DNA from: Chloroflexota bacterium
GTDB lineage: Bacteria; Chloroflexota; UBA11872
Length of the DNA stretch: 51,479 nucleotides
Direction: 5' to 3'
Assembly: GCA_022824865.1 (NCBI GenBank)
Contig: JAJDZD010000004.1
Coordinates: forward strand, 1 to 51,479
A program made the translations under genes and the position numbers. How positions within the stretch are numbered: position 1 is the stretch's first letter; each line of letters opens with the position of its first letter. The notes below the pieces were generated by a model. It was not told the DNA's origin and ran no database searches. It saw nothing but the letters and a program-made list of their open reading frames with translations. Positions 40,641 through 48,714 of the stretch are shown here, one piece after another.

Positions 40641-41660
40641 ATGCCTGAGTTTGCGGTCGTTGATGCCTCGGGGTCGCCGTATGAGGTGGGGCGGGTGCAT
40701 GGGGCGGCAGTGGCGGGGATGGTTCGCTCGGAGGTTGAGGCTCGGCTTGGTGGGATGGATCGGGATTCGGCGTTTCGGTATGTGGCGGGTGTGGAGGCGT
40801 TTGTGAATCGATGGGCGCCGCATTTGCTGGATGAGGTGCGGGGGATTGCGGATGGGGCGGGGATCGATCAGCGGGCGGCGTTGTGGTTGCAGTGGGGGAT
40901 GCGGGCGCCGGAGGCGTGTACGGCGTTTGCGGTGGGGCCGGAGTTTACGGGCGACGGGACGGTGTACGCGGGGCAGACGAAGGACACGGGACCGGGCGCG
41001 AACGAGCGGTCGATCGTGCTGAAGGTCCGGCCCACGGGACGGCCGGCGGTTCTGAGTTTCAGCTACGCGGGGCACCTGGCGCAGATTGGGATCAGCTCGA
41101 CCGGGGTGTCGTTATGGGGGATGTCGCTCTATATCGACAATCCGGGCGGTGGCGGCGGCCCGTTGCTCAAACGAATGCTGCTGGAATGCGACAGCGTATC
41201 CGCGATGCGCGAACTGGCCGGGGCTATTTCGGACGACAGCACTGGCGCGTTTGGGTTCAGCGACGCCGCGGGGAACGTGGGTGTGCTGGAGCAATTGCCG
41301 GGCCGGCAGATCTGGCTGGACGGTGGGCGGGACTCGATTGGGCACGCGAACATGATCGTTTCGCCGGAGCCGGGGGACCGGGCGCTGGATTGCTACGAGA
41401 CGAGATGCCCGAGCGCCGGGGCGCGGCATCACCGGGTGAACGCAGCGCTGGCTGAACGGCGGGGCGGGTTCGACGTGGCGGCCGGTTTCGCCATCCTTTC
41501 GGACCAGACAGACCACCCGAAGTCAATCTGCCGGGAGTCGACGGAGGTGGACGGGATCCTGACGAACTCGGCGATCGTGGCGGAACCGCTGGAGGGGCGG
41601 CTGCACGCGACGTATGGGCCGCCGACGAAGGCGGCACCACAATCATTCGTGATGTCGTGA
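40641..41660 (+). CDS. C45-family Ntn hydrolase (acyl-CoA:6-APA acyltransferase-like)
   Basis: A 339-residue protein of the peptidase C45/acyl-coenzyme A:6-aminopenicillanic acid acyltransferase family. It would self-cleave before Cys93 in EACTAFAVG, exposing an N-terminal nucleophile for amide hydrolysis or acyl transfer. Other family blocks are YEVGRVHG near residue 14, GQTKD, and TNSAIVAEP near the C terminus. Bacterial members are mostly uncharacterised amidases. The ATG at 40641 has GGGAG shortly upstream. The 210 bp before it hold no supported gene. It is the last gene before base composition drops at about 41.7 kb. Confidence 0.78.
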   Translation: MPEFAVVDASGSPYEVGRVHGAAVAGMVRSEVEARLGGMDRDSAFRYVAGVEAFVNRWAPHLLDEVRGIADGAGIDQRAALWLQWGMRAPEACTAFAVGPEFTGDGTVYAGQTKDTGPGANERSIVLKVRPTGRPAVLSFSYAGHLAQIGISSTGVSLWGMSLYIDNPGGGGGPLLKRMLLECDSVSAMRELAGAISDDSTGAFGFSDAAGNVGVLEQLPGRQIWLDGGRDSIGHANMIVSPEPGDRALDCYETRCPSAGARHHRVNAALAERRGGFDVAAGFAILSDQTDHPKSICRESTEVDGILTNSAIVAEPLEGRLHATYGPPTKAAPQSFVMS

Positions 41661-41796
41661 CGGTTCTGACGCTGGACGGAAGCCGACTTAAGGGGGAGCT
41701 AAAAGGAACTCTGGAAACGCCTACCGGGCCTTAGGACTCTCTATGGGCGCTCGCGTCCAGCTTGAGTGAGGTCAAAGCCGGAGACGCTCCGCCCTC

Positions 41797-42863
41797 TCAT
41801 CCGTTCCAATTGGGAAACCGAGTCTTGAGTCGGTCTATGGTGTGCCCCCACTTTGGTGTCCTCGGCCTGACGACAGTATTCTGGTTACCGAACAAGCCAG
41901 CCTCATGAAATGCCTCTGAAGTTTCGGAAACCGTATCTATCCACTCTACCCCAACAAAGTAATCAGCTCGCTCGGGATCAGCAGCACGAGTTCGGAAGTC
42001 CTCCTTGTTCCGAAGGACTTCCAAGGCTGGCATTGGACCATCTGAGGTCTGCACTTTTAGGTCCTTTATCGGTCGCCTGGACGACGTAACTCTCCCTACA
42101 CCAACGAAGCCCTTCCCCGGAATCTTCACCCAGATCCTATCCCCTGGGGAGAGGTTCCCGAGTGTTCGGCTGTAGAAGGACCCGCCGCCAGCACTTATGA
42201 GTCCGTATCTGAGAGCATCTCCCCAGTCCCTGTCGTAGTTGACATAAAACTCACCATTCCATGGCTCTCTCTCGCTACTGGGAGCCTCGACAGGTGCCTC
42301 TGTCGGCTCAATGAGCCAGGCACGGCTCAGCAGCTTGGTTTGATCGTGTTCAAAGACCTTGAAGAAGAGGACGTTTATTGGAATATTACCCTTACTCAGA
42401 TAGTTTATAATTCGTTCAGTTGAATCATCGAGCTCTGCCGCAACAATCACAGCTTGGTGAGCTTGGTTTAGAGTGTCTTCTTCCAGGGCTGTTCCAAACT
42501 TTTTCTCAAATGCCTTGTTCAAGCTATCGCCCTCGGAAAAGTCTACATAGATTCTAGATATGTCTTCTGCTGTTAGTTCCTCCACCCATGATGCATAGTC
42601 GAGTGCTTGAGATACAACGTCACGTGGTGTGCGGTCACGTTTGAGCTCAATGAGCACAAGAGATCCGTCGGGGGCAACTGTAGAATATCGATCCTTCCAT
42701 CGAAATTCGTCCGTACTTGGCGACCGATGACCATCCAATCACTCGAAAGAATACTTGGGTGGTTGACAATAAGGTCTTCAAGCGATTGTTCGTTTTCCAA
42801 CCGAGATGGTTTCAGTGCTGCAGGATGATCTCCGAGCGTCCAGATAGCATGTTGAACTGACAC
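41797..42863 (-). pseudogene. Frameshifted DUF91/NucS-like PD-(D/E)XK nuclease with C-terminal PUA-like region
   Basis: Two overlapping minus-strand frames make one protein of about 355 residues. The first, from GTG 42863, reads MSVQHAIWTL through GRQVRTNFDGRIDIL (Asp59). The second continues PDGSLVLIELKRD with the E-x-K of a PD-(D/E)XK site and runs to 41797. They join at five G (plus strand) at 42670-42674. One extra base restores GRIDILQLPPDGSLVLIELK, as expected for the family. The C-terminal half (about 185-350), with SPGDRIWVKIPGKGFVGVGRV and FGNQNTVVRP, resembles a PUA/EVE-like module. It may be a true frameshift, slippage-dependent expression or a sequencing error. DNA is AT-richer than surroundings. 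Confidence 0.75.
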
Positions 42864-42868
42864 GATGG

Positions 42869-43414
42869 CTAACTCCTGTTCGCTTTGGAACGGCTTGATT
42901 CGGTCGGGGATCGGAGAAGGGCTCTGCGAATATCCGCCAGGATGGCGGATCTTCGTTCCGGCAGATGTGCTTGCTCGGCTTGGTTGAGCGGCCGGTGGGC
43001 ATCGAGGGTGACGGTGTCGCTGTGGTCGGCGGGGTAGGGCGGGCTGGTGATGAAGAGGACGCGGGCGGGCTTGTCGTCGGCCGCGGCGAATTGGAGTGAG
43101 TGGCCGGGGAGGGTGATGATGGACTCGCCGGCCTTGGCCTGGATTTCCTGGGTTTGGCCAGTCTGTGGGTCGCGGGTGATGGCTCGGATGCGGCCGGAGA
43201 GGACGTAGGTGACCTGTTCGAGCGTCAAGTGGGCGTGGATGCCGTAGGTGTGGCCGGGCCGGATGTGGCCTTCGGCCAGGGCGAGGTGGGCGCAGGGGGT
43301 GAGGTCGATGGGGTAGACGACGATGCCGTCGGGGGCGGTGACGGGTGGGCCGGCAACTCGGATGCTCAATGCAGAGCTTGACGCACCGGTGGACTGTGCA
43401 AATTGGGTTTGCAA
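42869..43414 (-). CDS. Cupin-domain protein
   Basis: A single-domain cupin of roughly 165-181 residues. Motif 1 is GHTYGIHAHLTLEQVTYVLSG (HxH and Glu metal ligands). The second motif is around ESIITLPGHSLQF. Cupins of this size are metal-dependent small-molecule enzymes or sensors, and the substrate is unknown. The open frame runs back to 43540 but that part lies inside the DUF262 gene. The start is therefore TTG 43414 or TTG 43369, neither with a good ribosome-binding site. Its codon use is GC-rich like the chromosome, unlike the genes on both sides, so its position inside the AT-richer island is odd. Confidence 0.65.
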   Translation of the reverse strand: MQTQFAQSTGASSSALSIRVAGPPVTAPDGIVVYPIDLTPCAHLALAEGHIRPGHTYGIHAHLTLEQVTYVLSGRIRAITRDPQTGQTQEIQAKAGESIITLPGHSLQFAAADDKPARVLFITSPPYPADHSDTVTLDAHRPLNQAEQAHLPERRSAILADIRRALLRSPTESSRSKANRS

Positions 43415-43421
43415 AGACAGT

Positions 43422-45272
43422 TCATGCGACTGGTTCTTGATGAGGGATCGTCTCAGCCTCAGGGAGCAACGAACCCCCAAAAGCAGCTCTGACTTCGTCA
43501 GAGTCACGGCCTTGGATAGGCTTGCCCATTGCGGCCTCAATGGCGTCCAACAACTTGATCGCCCGGTCGTGCATAAAGCTGTCGAATTCGTTTCGGTGCA
43601 GCAAGTCAGGATCGATCCAGTGAGATCTAAGCACCTCGGTCAGCCGGTCCTCGCTGATGTGTTCAGATCGAGATAGACTCTTGAGGTATTGACTTGGCGC
43701 GAGCCCGCCGAGCAATCGATTTGTCTCACTGGTAAGTGGTGTCTTGTTAACCACGCTGTTGCATCGGGTATTATCGATATCATTGCTCCGGCACCAGAAG
43801 CGAGGGAAAATATGATGGATGTCTACAGGTAATTCAAATCCGAGCGTGTGTGCAATGGGGACTGCCTTTTTGAAGTCGTAACTTCCTTTTCTCACCATTA
43901 GCGCGAACAGGCCCTTGTAGGCCGCACTGTTGCGAGTGCTGAGACCGAGAAGTCTCATCGGCGCAAAGTTTGCATCACGTACGGTCCGGGGTTCCTCGTT
44001 GTTGCCATCAACCCAAGCGATCAAATCCTGCATATCCATTGCGTAACGGGTTTCGTTAGCACCGCCGTACATCTCGCCCAGAACCCCAGACCAATACCAG
44101 CGAGCGAGTTTGTTGAGCACTGTGTCTGAATCGAATCGCCTGTCAATGTAGGCACAGACTGCCGCAAGAGGTATTAGCTGTGTGCCGTAAGGTAGATTAC
44201 GCGTGTCGAAGATCGTCTGGCGGCTCAGCAGTTCCGCCGCTCGCTGCAGTCCTTTCTCCACAGAGTCTGCGTTGTCCTGGTACTCACAGAGTGTCAGCCG
44301 CAGCACATCGCGACGACGGACGCTCACGCCGGATGTGCTTCCGGGCAGGCGGCTTCGCTTGTAGCTGGCGAGCAACGTAACGGCCTGCAAGAAATCGGTG
44401 CCTCCGACTGCGCGCAAAACCTCACGCTCCGAGAGCCGGTCTTGCCTTTCAGCCCAGTCATCCCTGAGTCGGAAATTGTCAGCTGCAAAGCTGGCAGTTA
44501 CGAGCTCGAAGACTGATAGGGTTACTCCTCCGGTGTTAACTTTCTCGAATACTTGGCATACGGCTTCTTTTGGCGTTTCCTTCTTGAGCTCAATTACGGG
44601 AACCTTATACTTGATTATCGGAAGCCAAATCTTGCCCAGGAATTGGTCAATGAATGCAGTCTTTTCAGGGTCGAACTTGAAGTGTTCTTTATATCCAGAA
44701 TTCCATTGGAATGACTCAACGTCATTGAACGTCATCCAAAGCGGGTAAAGTCCAAGTTCATATTCACGCTCGCGCGTTGATACATCGATCTCTACTTTAC
44801 GTCCAAAGTCGCTTCTTACAATCTTTGAGTCAGGTAACGAAAGAACTGCATCCTCGCGATCAGCCTCAGGATCGAGACACTTGGCCATGTCGAGGTAATA
44901 GAATCGTTTCGTTTCCTGGCCTCGTGTCGTTCTCGTCGACACGGGCTTGTCGCTCATCAGAGCCAAATACAGCGATGTCAGACGCTGCTGACCATCAAGG
45001 ACGAGAGTATCCGGTGTTCCATTGGAGTTGATCTGAACACCTGCGAATGGACGTGGGAGGAAATTAGCTCCTTCGCCACCGGTCCCGAGAACCATCACTG
45101 CGCCAATCGGATAGGAAAGCGTCACGCTTGCTATCAGAGAACGGATGTGCTCGTCATCCCAGATCCAATTGCGCTGGAAATCTGGCAACTGGATAGTACC
45201 GTTGCCAATGTCGCCGAGTAACTCCGACAACAACGGCTCGTTCGTTTCGAACGTTCCGGACGAAAATGCCAT
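43422..45272 (-). CDS. GmrSD-like DUF262 + HNH (DUF1524-type) protein, putative type IV restriction enzyme
   Basis: A 616-residue protein. The N-terminal DUF262 (GmrS-like/ParB-like NTPase-nuclease fold) has IQLPDFQRNWIWDD (28-41), YPIG and the hallmark DGQQR (93-97, VLDGQQRLTSLYL). Central VFEKVNTGG and LSVFELVTA blocks are also DUF262-typical. The C-terminal His-Me-finger-like part has DIHHIFPRF (His486, His487), then VVNKTPLTSETNR. This architecture matches GmrSD-type modification-dependent restriction enzymes that cut DNA with modified cytosines. The ATG at 45272 has GGAAG 7 nt upstream. Composition is clearly AT-richer than the chromosome, suggesting transfer. Confidence 0.82.
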   Translation of the reverse strand: MAFSSGTFETNEPLLSELLGDIGNGTIQLPDFQRNWIWDDEHIRSLIASVTLSYPIGAVMVLGTGGEGANFLPRPFAGVQINSNGTPDTLVLDGQQRLTSLYLALMSDKPVSTRTTRGQETKRFYYLDMAKCLDPEADREDAVLSLPDSKIVRSDFGRKVEIDVSTREREYELGLYPLWMTFNDVESFQWNSGYKEHFKFDPEKTAFIDQFLGKIWLPIIKYKVPVIELKKETPKEAVCQVFEKVNTGGVTLSVFELVTASFAADNFRLRDDWAERQDRLSEREVLRAVGGTDFLQAVTLLASYKRSRLPGSTSGVSVRRRDVLRLTLCEYQDNADSVEKGLQRAAELLSRQTIFDTRNLPYGTQLIPLAAVCAYIDRRFDSDTVLNKLARWYWSGVLGEMYGGANETRYAMDMQDLIAWVDGNNEEPRTVRDANFAPMRLLGLSTRNSAAYKGLFALMVRKGSYDFKKAVPIAHTLGFELPVDIHHIFPRFWCRSNDIDNTRCNSVVNKTPLTSETNRLLGGLAPSQYLKSLSRSEHISEDRLTEVLRSHWIDPDLLHRNEFDSFMHDRAIKLLDAIEAAMGKPIQGRDSDEVRAAFGGSLLPEAETIPHQEPVA

Positions 45273-45338
45273 TGTGGACTTCCCTTCGCTTGCTACATGT
45301 GCAGTAGGTCAGGCATTAGGTTTATCGGCGTCGGCGAC

Positions 45339-45356
45339 CACGATCCACCGATCGTG
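45339..45356. promoter_or_regulatory. 7-bp inverted repeat between DUF262 and transaldolase genes
   Basis: CACGATC (45339-45345) and GATCGTG (45350-45356) with a 4-nt loop CACC. It lies upstream of the DUF262 start and just past the end of the transaldolase gene, both on the minus strand. No T run follows, so it may be an operator or a weak terminator hairpin. Confidence 0.35.
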
Positions 45357-45383
45357 CGCCTTGCCGGATTGCGTCACTTTCTT

Positions 45384-46154
45384 CTAGTGGTCTGCGTCGG
45401 CGACGGGGACTCCTTCGAGGAGGCCGGCCTCGTGCATTTTTTCCCAGGCGGTGAGGAAGGTGGCGTTCCACTCGTCGGTGAGGGGGTTGTGGAGCATGTC
45501 GCGGAAGACTTCCCAGAAGACGATGATGCCGTCGGCGCCGGCCTGGAGGGCGGCGTTGGCTACGTCGACCGAGCGGACGAGGGCGGCGGTGATGTAGGGC
45601 CGCTGCTCCCAGCCGGCGAACATGTCCGCGCACTCACGCACGTGCCAGACCGGATCCACACCGACGCCCTTGTAGGGCTCGCAGAAGGGCAGGATGTGGG
45701 TGGCGCCAGCCTGGGCGACCACCGCGGCCTGCGTGAGGCTGAATGTCGTCGTGCAGAAGGTCTCGACGCCTTCGGCGGCCAGGGCAGAAAAGGCTTCCAG
45801 GCCCTGGGTGGCGCAGGGGATCTTGATGACGATCTGGTCGGACATCCGGGTGAAGACGTGGGCCACGTCCAGGAGTTCGGCGGTGGTGTGGCCGTCGATC
45901 TCGACGACGACCTGCTTGTCGGTGATGTCGAGGTAGCGTTGCACGACTTCAGTAAGTTGCCCGTATTTCTGGGTCATGTCGTCCAGGACGACGGTGTTGG
46001 TGACGATGCCGTAGCCGCCGCGGGGCAGCCAGACCTTGAGGTCTTCAGGATCGCCGGCCAGCCAGATGGCGGGGCCGCGTTCGGTCAGGCGGGCCTGGGT
46101 TACGGGGCCCAGGTCGGTCTCGACGCCGTTTGCCGTCACAGTCATAGCAGCCAT
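45384..46154 (-). CDS. Transaldolase / fructose-6-phosphate aldolase family protein
   Basis: A 256-residue class I aldolase of the short transaldolase (FSA/TalC-like) type. The Schiff-base lysine is Lys111 in QIVIKIP. Supporting blocks are TNTVVL, VVVEIDG, CTTTFSLTQAAV and GADGIIVFWE. It should split or transfer a three-carbon unit of a sugar or related keto-compound in the cytoplasm. The ATG at 46154 overlaps the stop of the VOC gene by one base (TAATG). A second ATG at 46145 is possible. It is last in a four-gene cluster nth, enolase-superfamily, VOC, transaldolase, suggesting a sugar-acid pathway. Confidence 0.8.
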   Translation of the reverse strand: MAAMTVTANGVETDLGPVTQARLTERGPAIWLAGDPEDLKVWLPRGGYGIVTNTVVLDDMTQKYGQLTEVVQRYLDITDKQVVVEIDGHTTAELLDVAHVFTRMSDQIVIKIPCATQGLEAFSALAAEGVETFCTTTFSLTQAAVVAQAGATHILPFCEPYKGVGVDPVWHVRECADMFAGWEQRPYITAALVRSVDVANAALQAGADGIIVFWEVFRDMLHNPLTDEWNATFLTAWEKMHEAGLLEGVPVADADH

Positions 46155-46567
46155 TAGAGATGCCTCCCGTCAACCAATTGCAGTCCCACGCCCAGGGTCT
46201 TGTCGGTGTCGAGGAACGAGATGCGCCAGTCGGACGAGCTCACGATCGGGGCGGTACCGCCGATGCCGTGCTCGCCGCTGAGGGTGGCCAGCGTGTCGTC
46301 CATCGCGTCGTCGCGGAAGGCGACGTGGTGGACGCTGGGGCCGTGTTCGTGCAGGTGGGCGGCGAAGTTGCTGACCTCGTCGTTGGTGGGGCAGATGATT
46401 TCGAGGTAGCTGTCGGTGTCGCCGATTTGGAGGGCGGCGTAGGCGTTGCCTTCTTCCTCCGACTCCCAGATCTTGAAGGGGGTCATGCCCAGCTTTTCCT
46501 GGAACAGGGCCAGGGCGGCCTCGCGGTCGGGCACGACGTAGGCGATGTGATGAACGGCGTCGAACAT
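46154..46567 (-). CDS. VOC-superfamily protein (methylmalonyl-CoA epimerase-like)
   Basis: A 137-residue glyoxalase/VOC protein with two beta-alpha-beta-beta-beta units. It starts MFDAVHHIAYVVPD and has SYLEIICP and VHHVAF, supplying His/Glu metal ligands. The fourth ligand position near the C terminus, usually Glu, reads GLQLVDG, so Gln replaces it. It resembles methylmalonyl-CoA epimerases, but with that change and with sugar genes around, the reaction could be another epimerisation or lyase step. The ATG at 46567 has GGAGG 6 nt upstream. No methylmalonyl-CoA mutase is near. Confidence 0.7.
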   Translation of the reverse strand: MFDAVHHIAYVVPDREAALALFQEKLGMTPFKIWESEEEGNAYAALQIGDTDSYLEIICPTNDEVSNFAAHLHEHGPSVHHVAFRDDAMDDTLATLSGEHGIGGTAPIVSSSDWRISFLDTDKTLGVGLQLVDGRHL

Positions 46568-46640
46568 GGCGGCCTCCGGGGGCGGCCTGCAGATTTAGGG
46601 AGAGTGTACGCCTTCGAGGTCGATACGGGATGCGACGCGG

Positions 46641-47765
46641 CTACTCGATAAAGGTGCGCCAGGGGTAGGAGGGTTCGGGGCCGTCGGGTTCGTCGTCGAG
46701 CGCGTCGAGATTCAGGTCGTCGATGCCGAGGCCGGGTTTGTCGCTGAGGTGCATGTAGCCGTCGTGGATTTCCATGGCCTCGCCGGCGACGCGGCGGCGG
46801 AGTTCGGCCTCGGGGTGGGCGGTTTCGAGGACCTGGAAGTTGGGCGTGACGGCAGCGATCTGCATGGCCATGGCGGCCGAGATTGGGCCGCCGGAGTTAT
46901 GCGGGGCGACCTGGACGTAGTAGGTCTCGGCGGTGGCCGCGATTTTGCGGACCTCGGTGATGCCGCCAGCGTGGGTGAGGTCGGGCTGGATGAAGGCGGC
47001 GCCCTGACCTTCCAGGAGTTCGCGGTAGTCCTGGCGGCTGAAGAGCTTTTCGCCGCAGGCGATGGGGGTGGCCATGCGCGGGGCGAGGGCGCACATGGCC
47101 TTGACGTTTTCGGCCGGGATAGGTTCTTCCAGCCAGACGGGGCGGGAGGGCGCGAGGGCCTGGGAGGCTTCGATGGCGAGACGGGGGGTGAGGCGTTCGG
47201 CGCACTCGATGTGGATTTCGAAGTCGGGACCGGTGGCCTCGCGAATGCCTTCGACGAGTTCGGCGGCGAAGCGGATAGCAGCGACGTCAGTGCGCTGGCC
47301 GGGTGATCCGAATGGGGTGACCTTGACGCCCCGGTAGCCCTCGTTCTGAGCGCGAATCGCGCCTTCCACATGGTCGGCGACGGAGTCCATCCAGCGTGAG
47401 ACGCCGCCCGCATAGACGCGGACTTTGCGTCGAACGGGTCCGCCCAAGAGCTTCCAGACGGGCACCCTGTAGCGTTTCCCCTGCAAGTCCCAGAGGGCGC
47501 CGTCGATGGCGGAGATGGCGCTGTTGACGATGGGGCCGCCGCGCCAGCCGGTGTAGAGATCGCGCCAGATCAACTCGACGGCCGACGAGTCGCGGCCGAG
47601 CAGGCGCGGGGTGAACTGCTGGATGACGGCGGCAACGGCGGGGCCGCGGTCGGACGTGGAGCCTTCGCCCCAGCCGAACAGGCCCTCGTCGGTGGAAACT
47701 CGGACGAACAGCCATTCGCGCCAGCGCACGAACTTGATGACGACGTCGATTCCGGTGATCTTCAT
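46641..47765 (-). CDS. Mandelate racemase/enolase superfamily enzyme (sugar-acid dehydratase-like)
   Basis: A 374-residue enolase-superfamily protein with an N-terminal capping domain and a (beta/alpha)7-beta barrel. Metal ligands are Glu187 in IHIECAE, the Glu pair 213-214 in WLEEP, and Glu239 in ACGEK. The catalytic His289 is in VAPHNSGGP. Lys148 in YRGVKVTPFG lies at the position of the general-base strand. The pattern is nearest to galactonate/mannonate-dehydratase-like acid-sugar dehydratases, but the usual DxH after strand 3 is ECA. It would dehydrate or racemise a hydroxy acid. The ATG at 47765 overlaps the nth stop as ATGA. Confidence 0.83.
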   Translation of the reverse strand: MKITGIDVVIKFVRWREWLFVRVSTDEGLFGWGEGSTSDRGPAVAAVIQQFTPRLLGRDSSAVELIWRDLYTGWRGGPIVNSAISAIDGALWDLQGKRYRVPVWKLLGGPVRRKVRVYAGGVSRWMDSVADHVEGAIRAQNEGYRGVKVTPFGSPGQRTDVAAIRFAAELVEGIREATGPDFEIHIECAERLTPRLAIEASQALAPSRPVWLEEPIPAENVKAMCALAPRMATPIACGEKLFSRQDYRELLEGQGAAFIQPDLTHAGGITEVRKIAATAETYYVQVAPHNSGGPISAAMAMQIAAVTPNFQVLETAHPEAELRRRVAGEAMEIHDGYMHLSDKPGLGIDDLNLDALDDEPDGPEPSYPWRTFIE

Positions 47766-48508
47766 GCCTTGACCGCCTGGAACGGAGACTTGGCCGGTCG
47801 GACCGGCGCGGTGGACGAGGGGCAGATGTCGTTGAGGACGCAGCCCTCGCAATCGGGCTTGCGCGCGTCGCAGACACGGCGTCCATGCCAGATGACGGCT
47901 ATGCCGGCGAAGATCCAGTCGTCTTGATCCAGCGTGTCGGTGAGGTCGCGCTCGATCTTGACGGGGTCGGTGGCGCGGCTGAGGCCGAGGCGCTGGGAGA
48001 GGCGCTTGACGTGGGTATCCACGACGACGCCGCTGGGGATGCCGAAGGCTTCGCCGAGGACGACGTTGGCTGTTTTGCGGGCGACGCCGCGGAGGCGCAG
48101 CAGCTCGGGCATGGTGCGTGGGACTTCGCCGTCGAAGTCGTGGATGAGTTGGGCGGACGTTTCGCGAATGGCGCGGGCCTTGCTGCGGAAGAAGCCGGTC
48201 TGGCGGATGACTTCCTCGACTTCGAGCTGAGGGGCGGCGGCCAGGGCGTGGGGCGTGGGGTAGCGGCGGAAGAGTTCGGGGGTGACGCGGTTCACGGTGA
48301 CGTCGGTGGTCTGGGCGGAGAGGATGACGGCGATGAGGAACTGGAAGGGGTTGCGGTAGTCCAGTTCGGCGGCGGCTTCGGGGTACAACTCACGCAGTCG
48401 GCGGACGATTTCGGCGGCGCGGGTCCGGCGGACGGCCCTGGACTCGCGCCAGCGGCGGATCGCGAACGTTCTCTTCGTGGCGCGGGTGGACCGGCGTCGG
48501 GTGGCCAT
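47762..48508 (-). CDS. nth: Endonuclease III
   Basis: A 248-residue base-excision repair glycosylase/AP lyase for oxidised pyrimidines. The helix-hairpin-helix LRGVARKTANVVLG carries catalytic Lys145. Asp164 is in VVVDTHVKRL. A 4Fe-4S cluster site CDARKPDCEGCVLNDIC has the canonical C-x6-C-x2-C-x5-C spacing (Cys213, 220, 223, 229). The first 28 residues are an extra basic stretch. The ATG at 48508 lacks a strong ribosome-binding site. It is first in the minus-strand cluster and coupled to the enolase-superfamily gene, a chance pairing as far as function goes. Confidence 0.94.
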   Translation of the reverse strand: MATRRRSTRATKRTFAIRRWRESRAVRRTRAAEIVRRLRELYPEAAAELDYRNPFQFLIAVILSAQTTDVTVNRVTPELFRRYPTPHALAAAPQLEVEEVIRQTGFFRSKARAIRETSAQLIHDFDGEVPRTMPELLRLRGVARKTANVVLGEAFGIPSGVVVDTHVKRLSQRLGLSRATDPVKIERDLTDTLDQDDWIFAGIAVIWHGRRVCDARKPDCEGCVLNDICPSSTAPVRPAKSPFQAVKA

Positions 48509-48714
48509 GGCGGCAGGATATCCGGCGCGGTGGCGAGGCGGCTACGTCCCAACTTCTGCCGTTGACTGGAAGGCGGCCCGACGCCGACTAAACTGACGGT
48601 GGCAACGCTCAGGTTCAGGCGGTGGCGCTGAGTCAAGGCGCGGTCAATTCACCGTACCGCGAACCTCCAAAACTGAACTTCGGTTCGCAACGACGCGTAA
48701 GGAATGGGGTGGCC

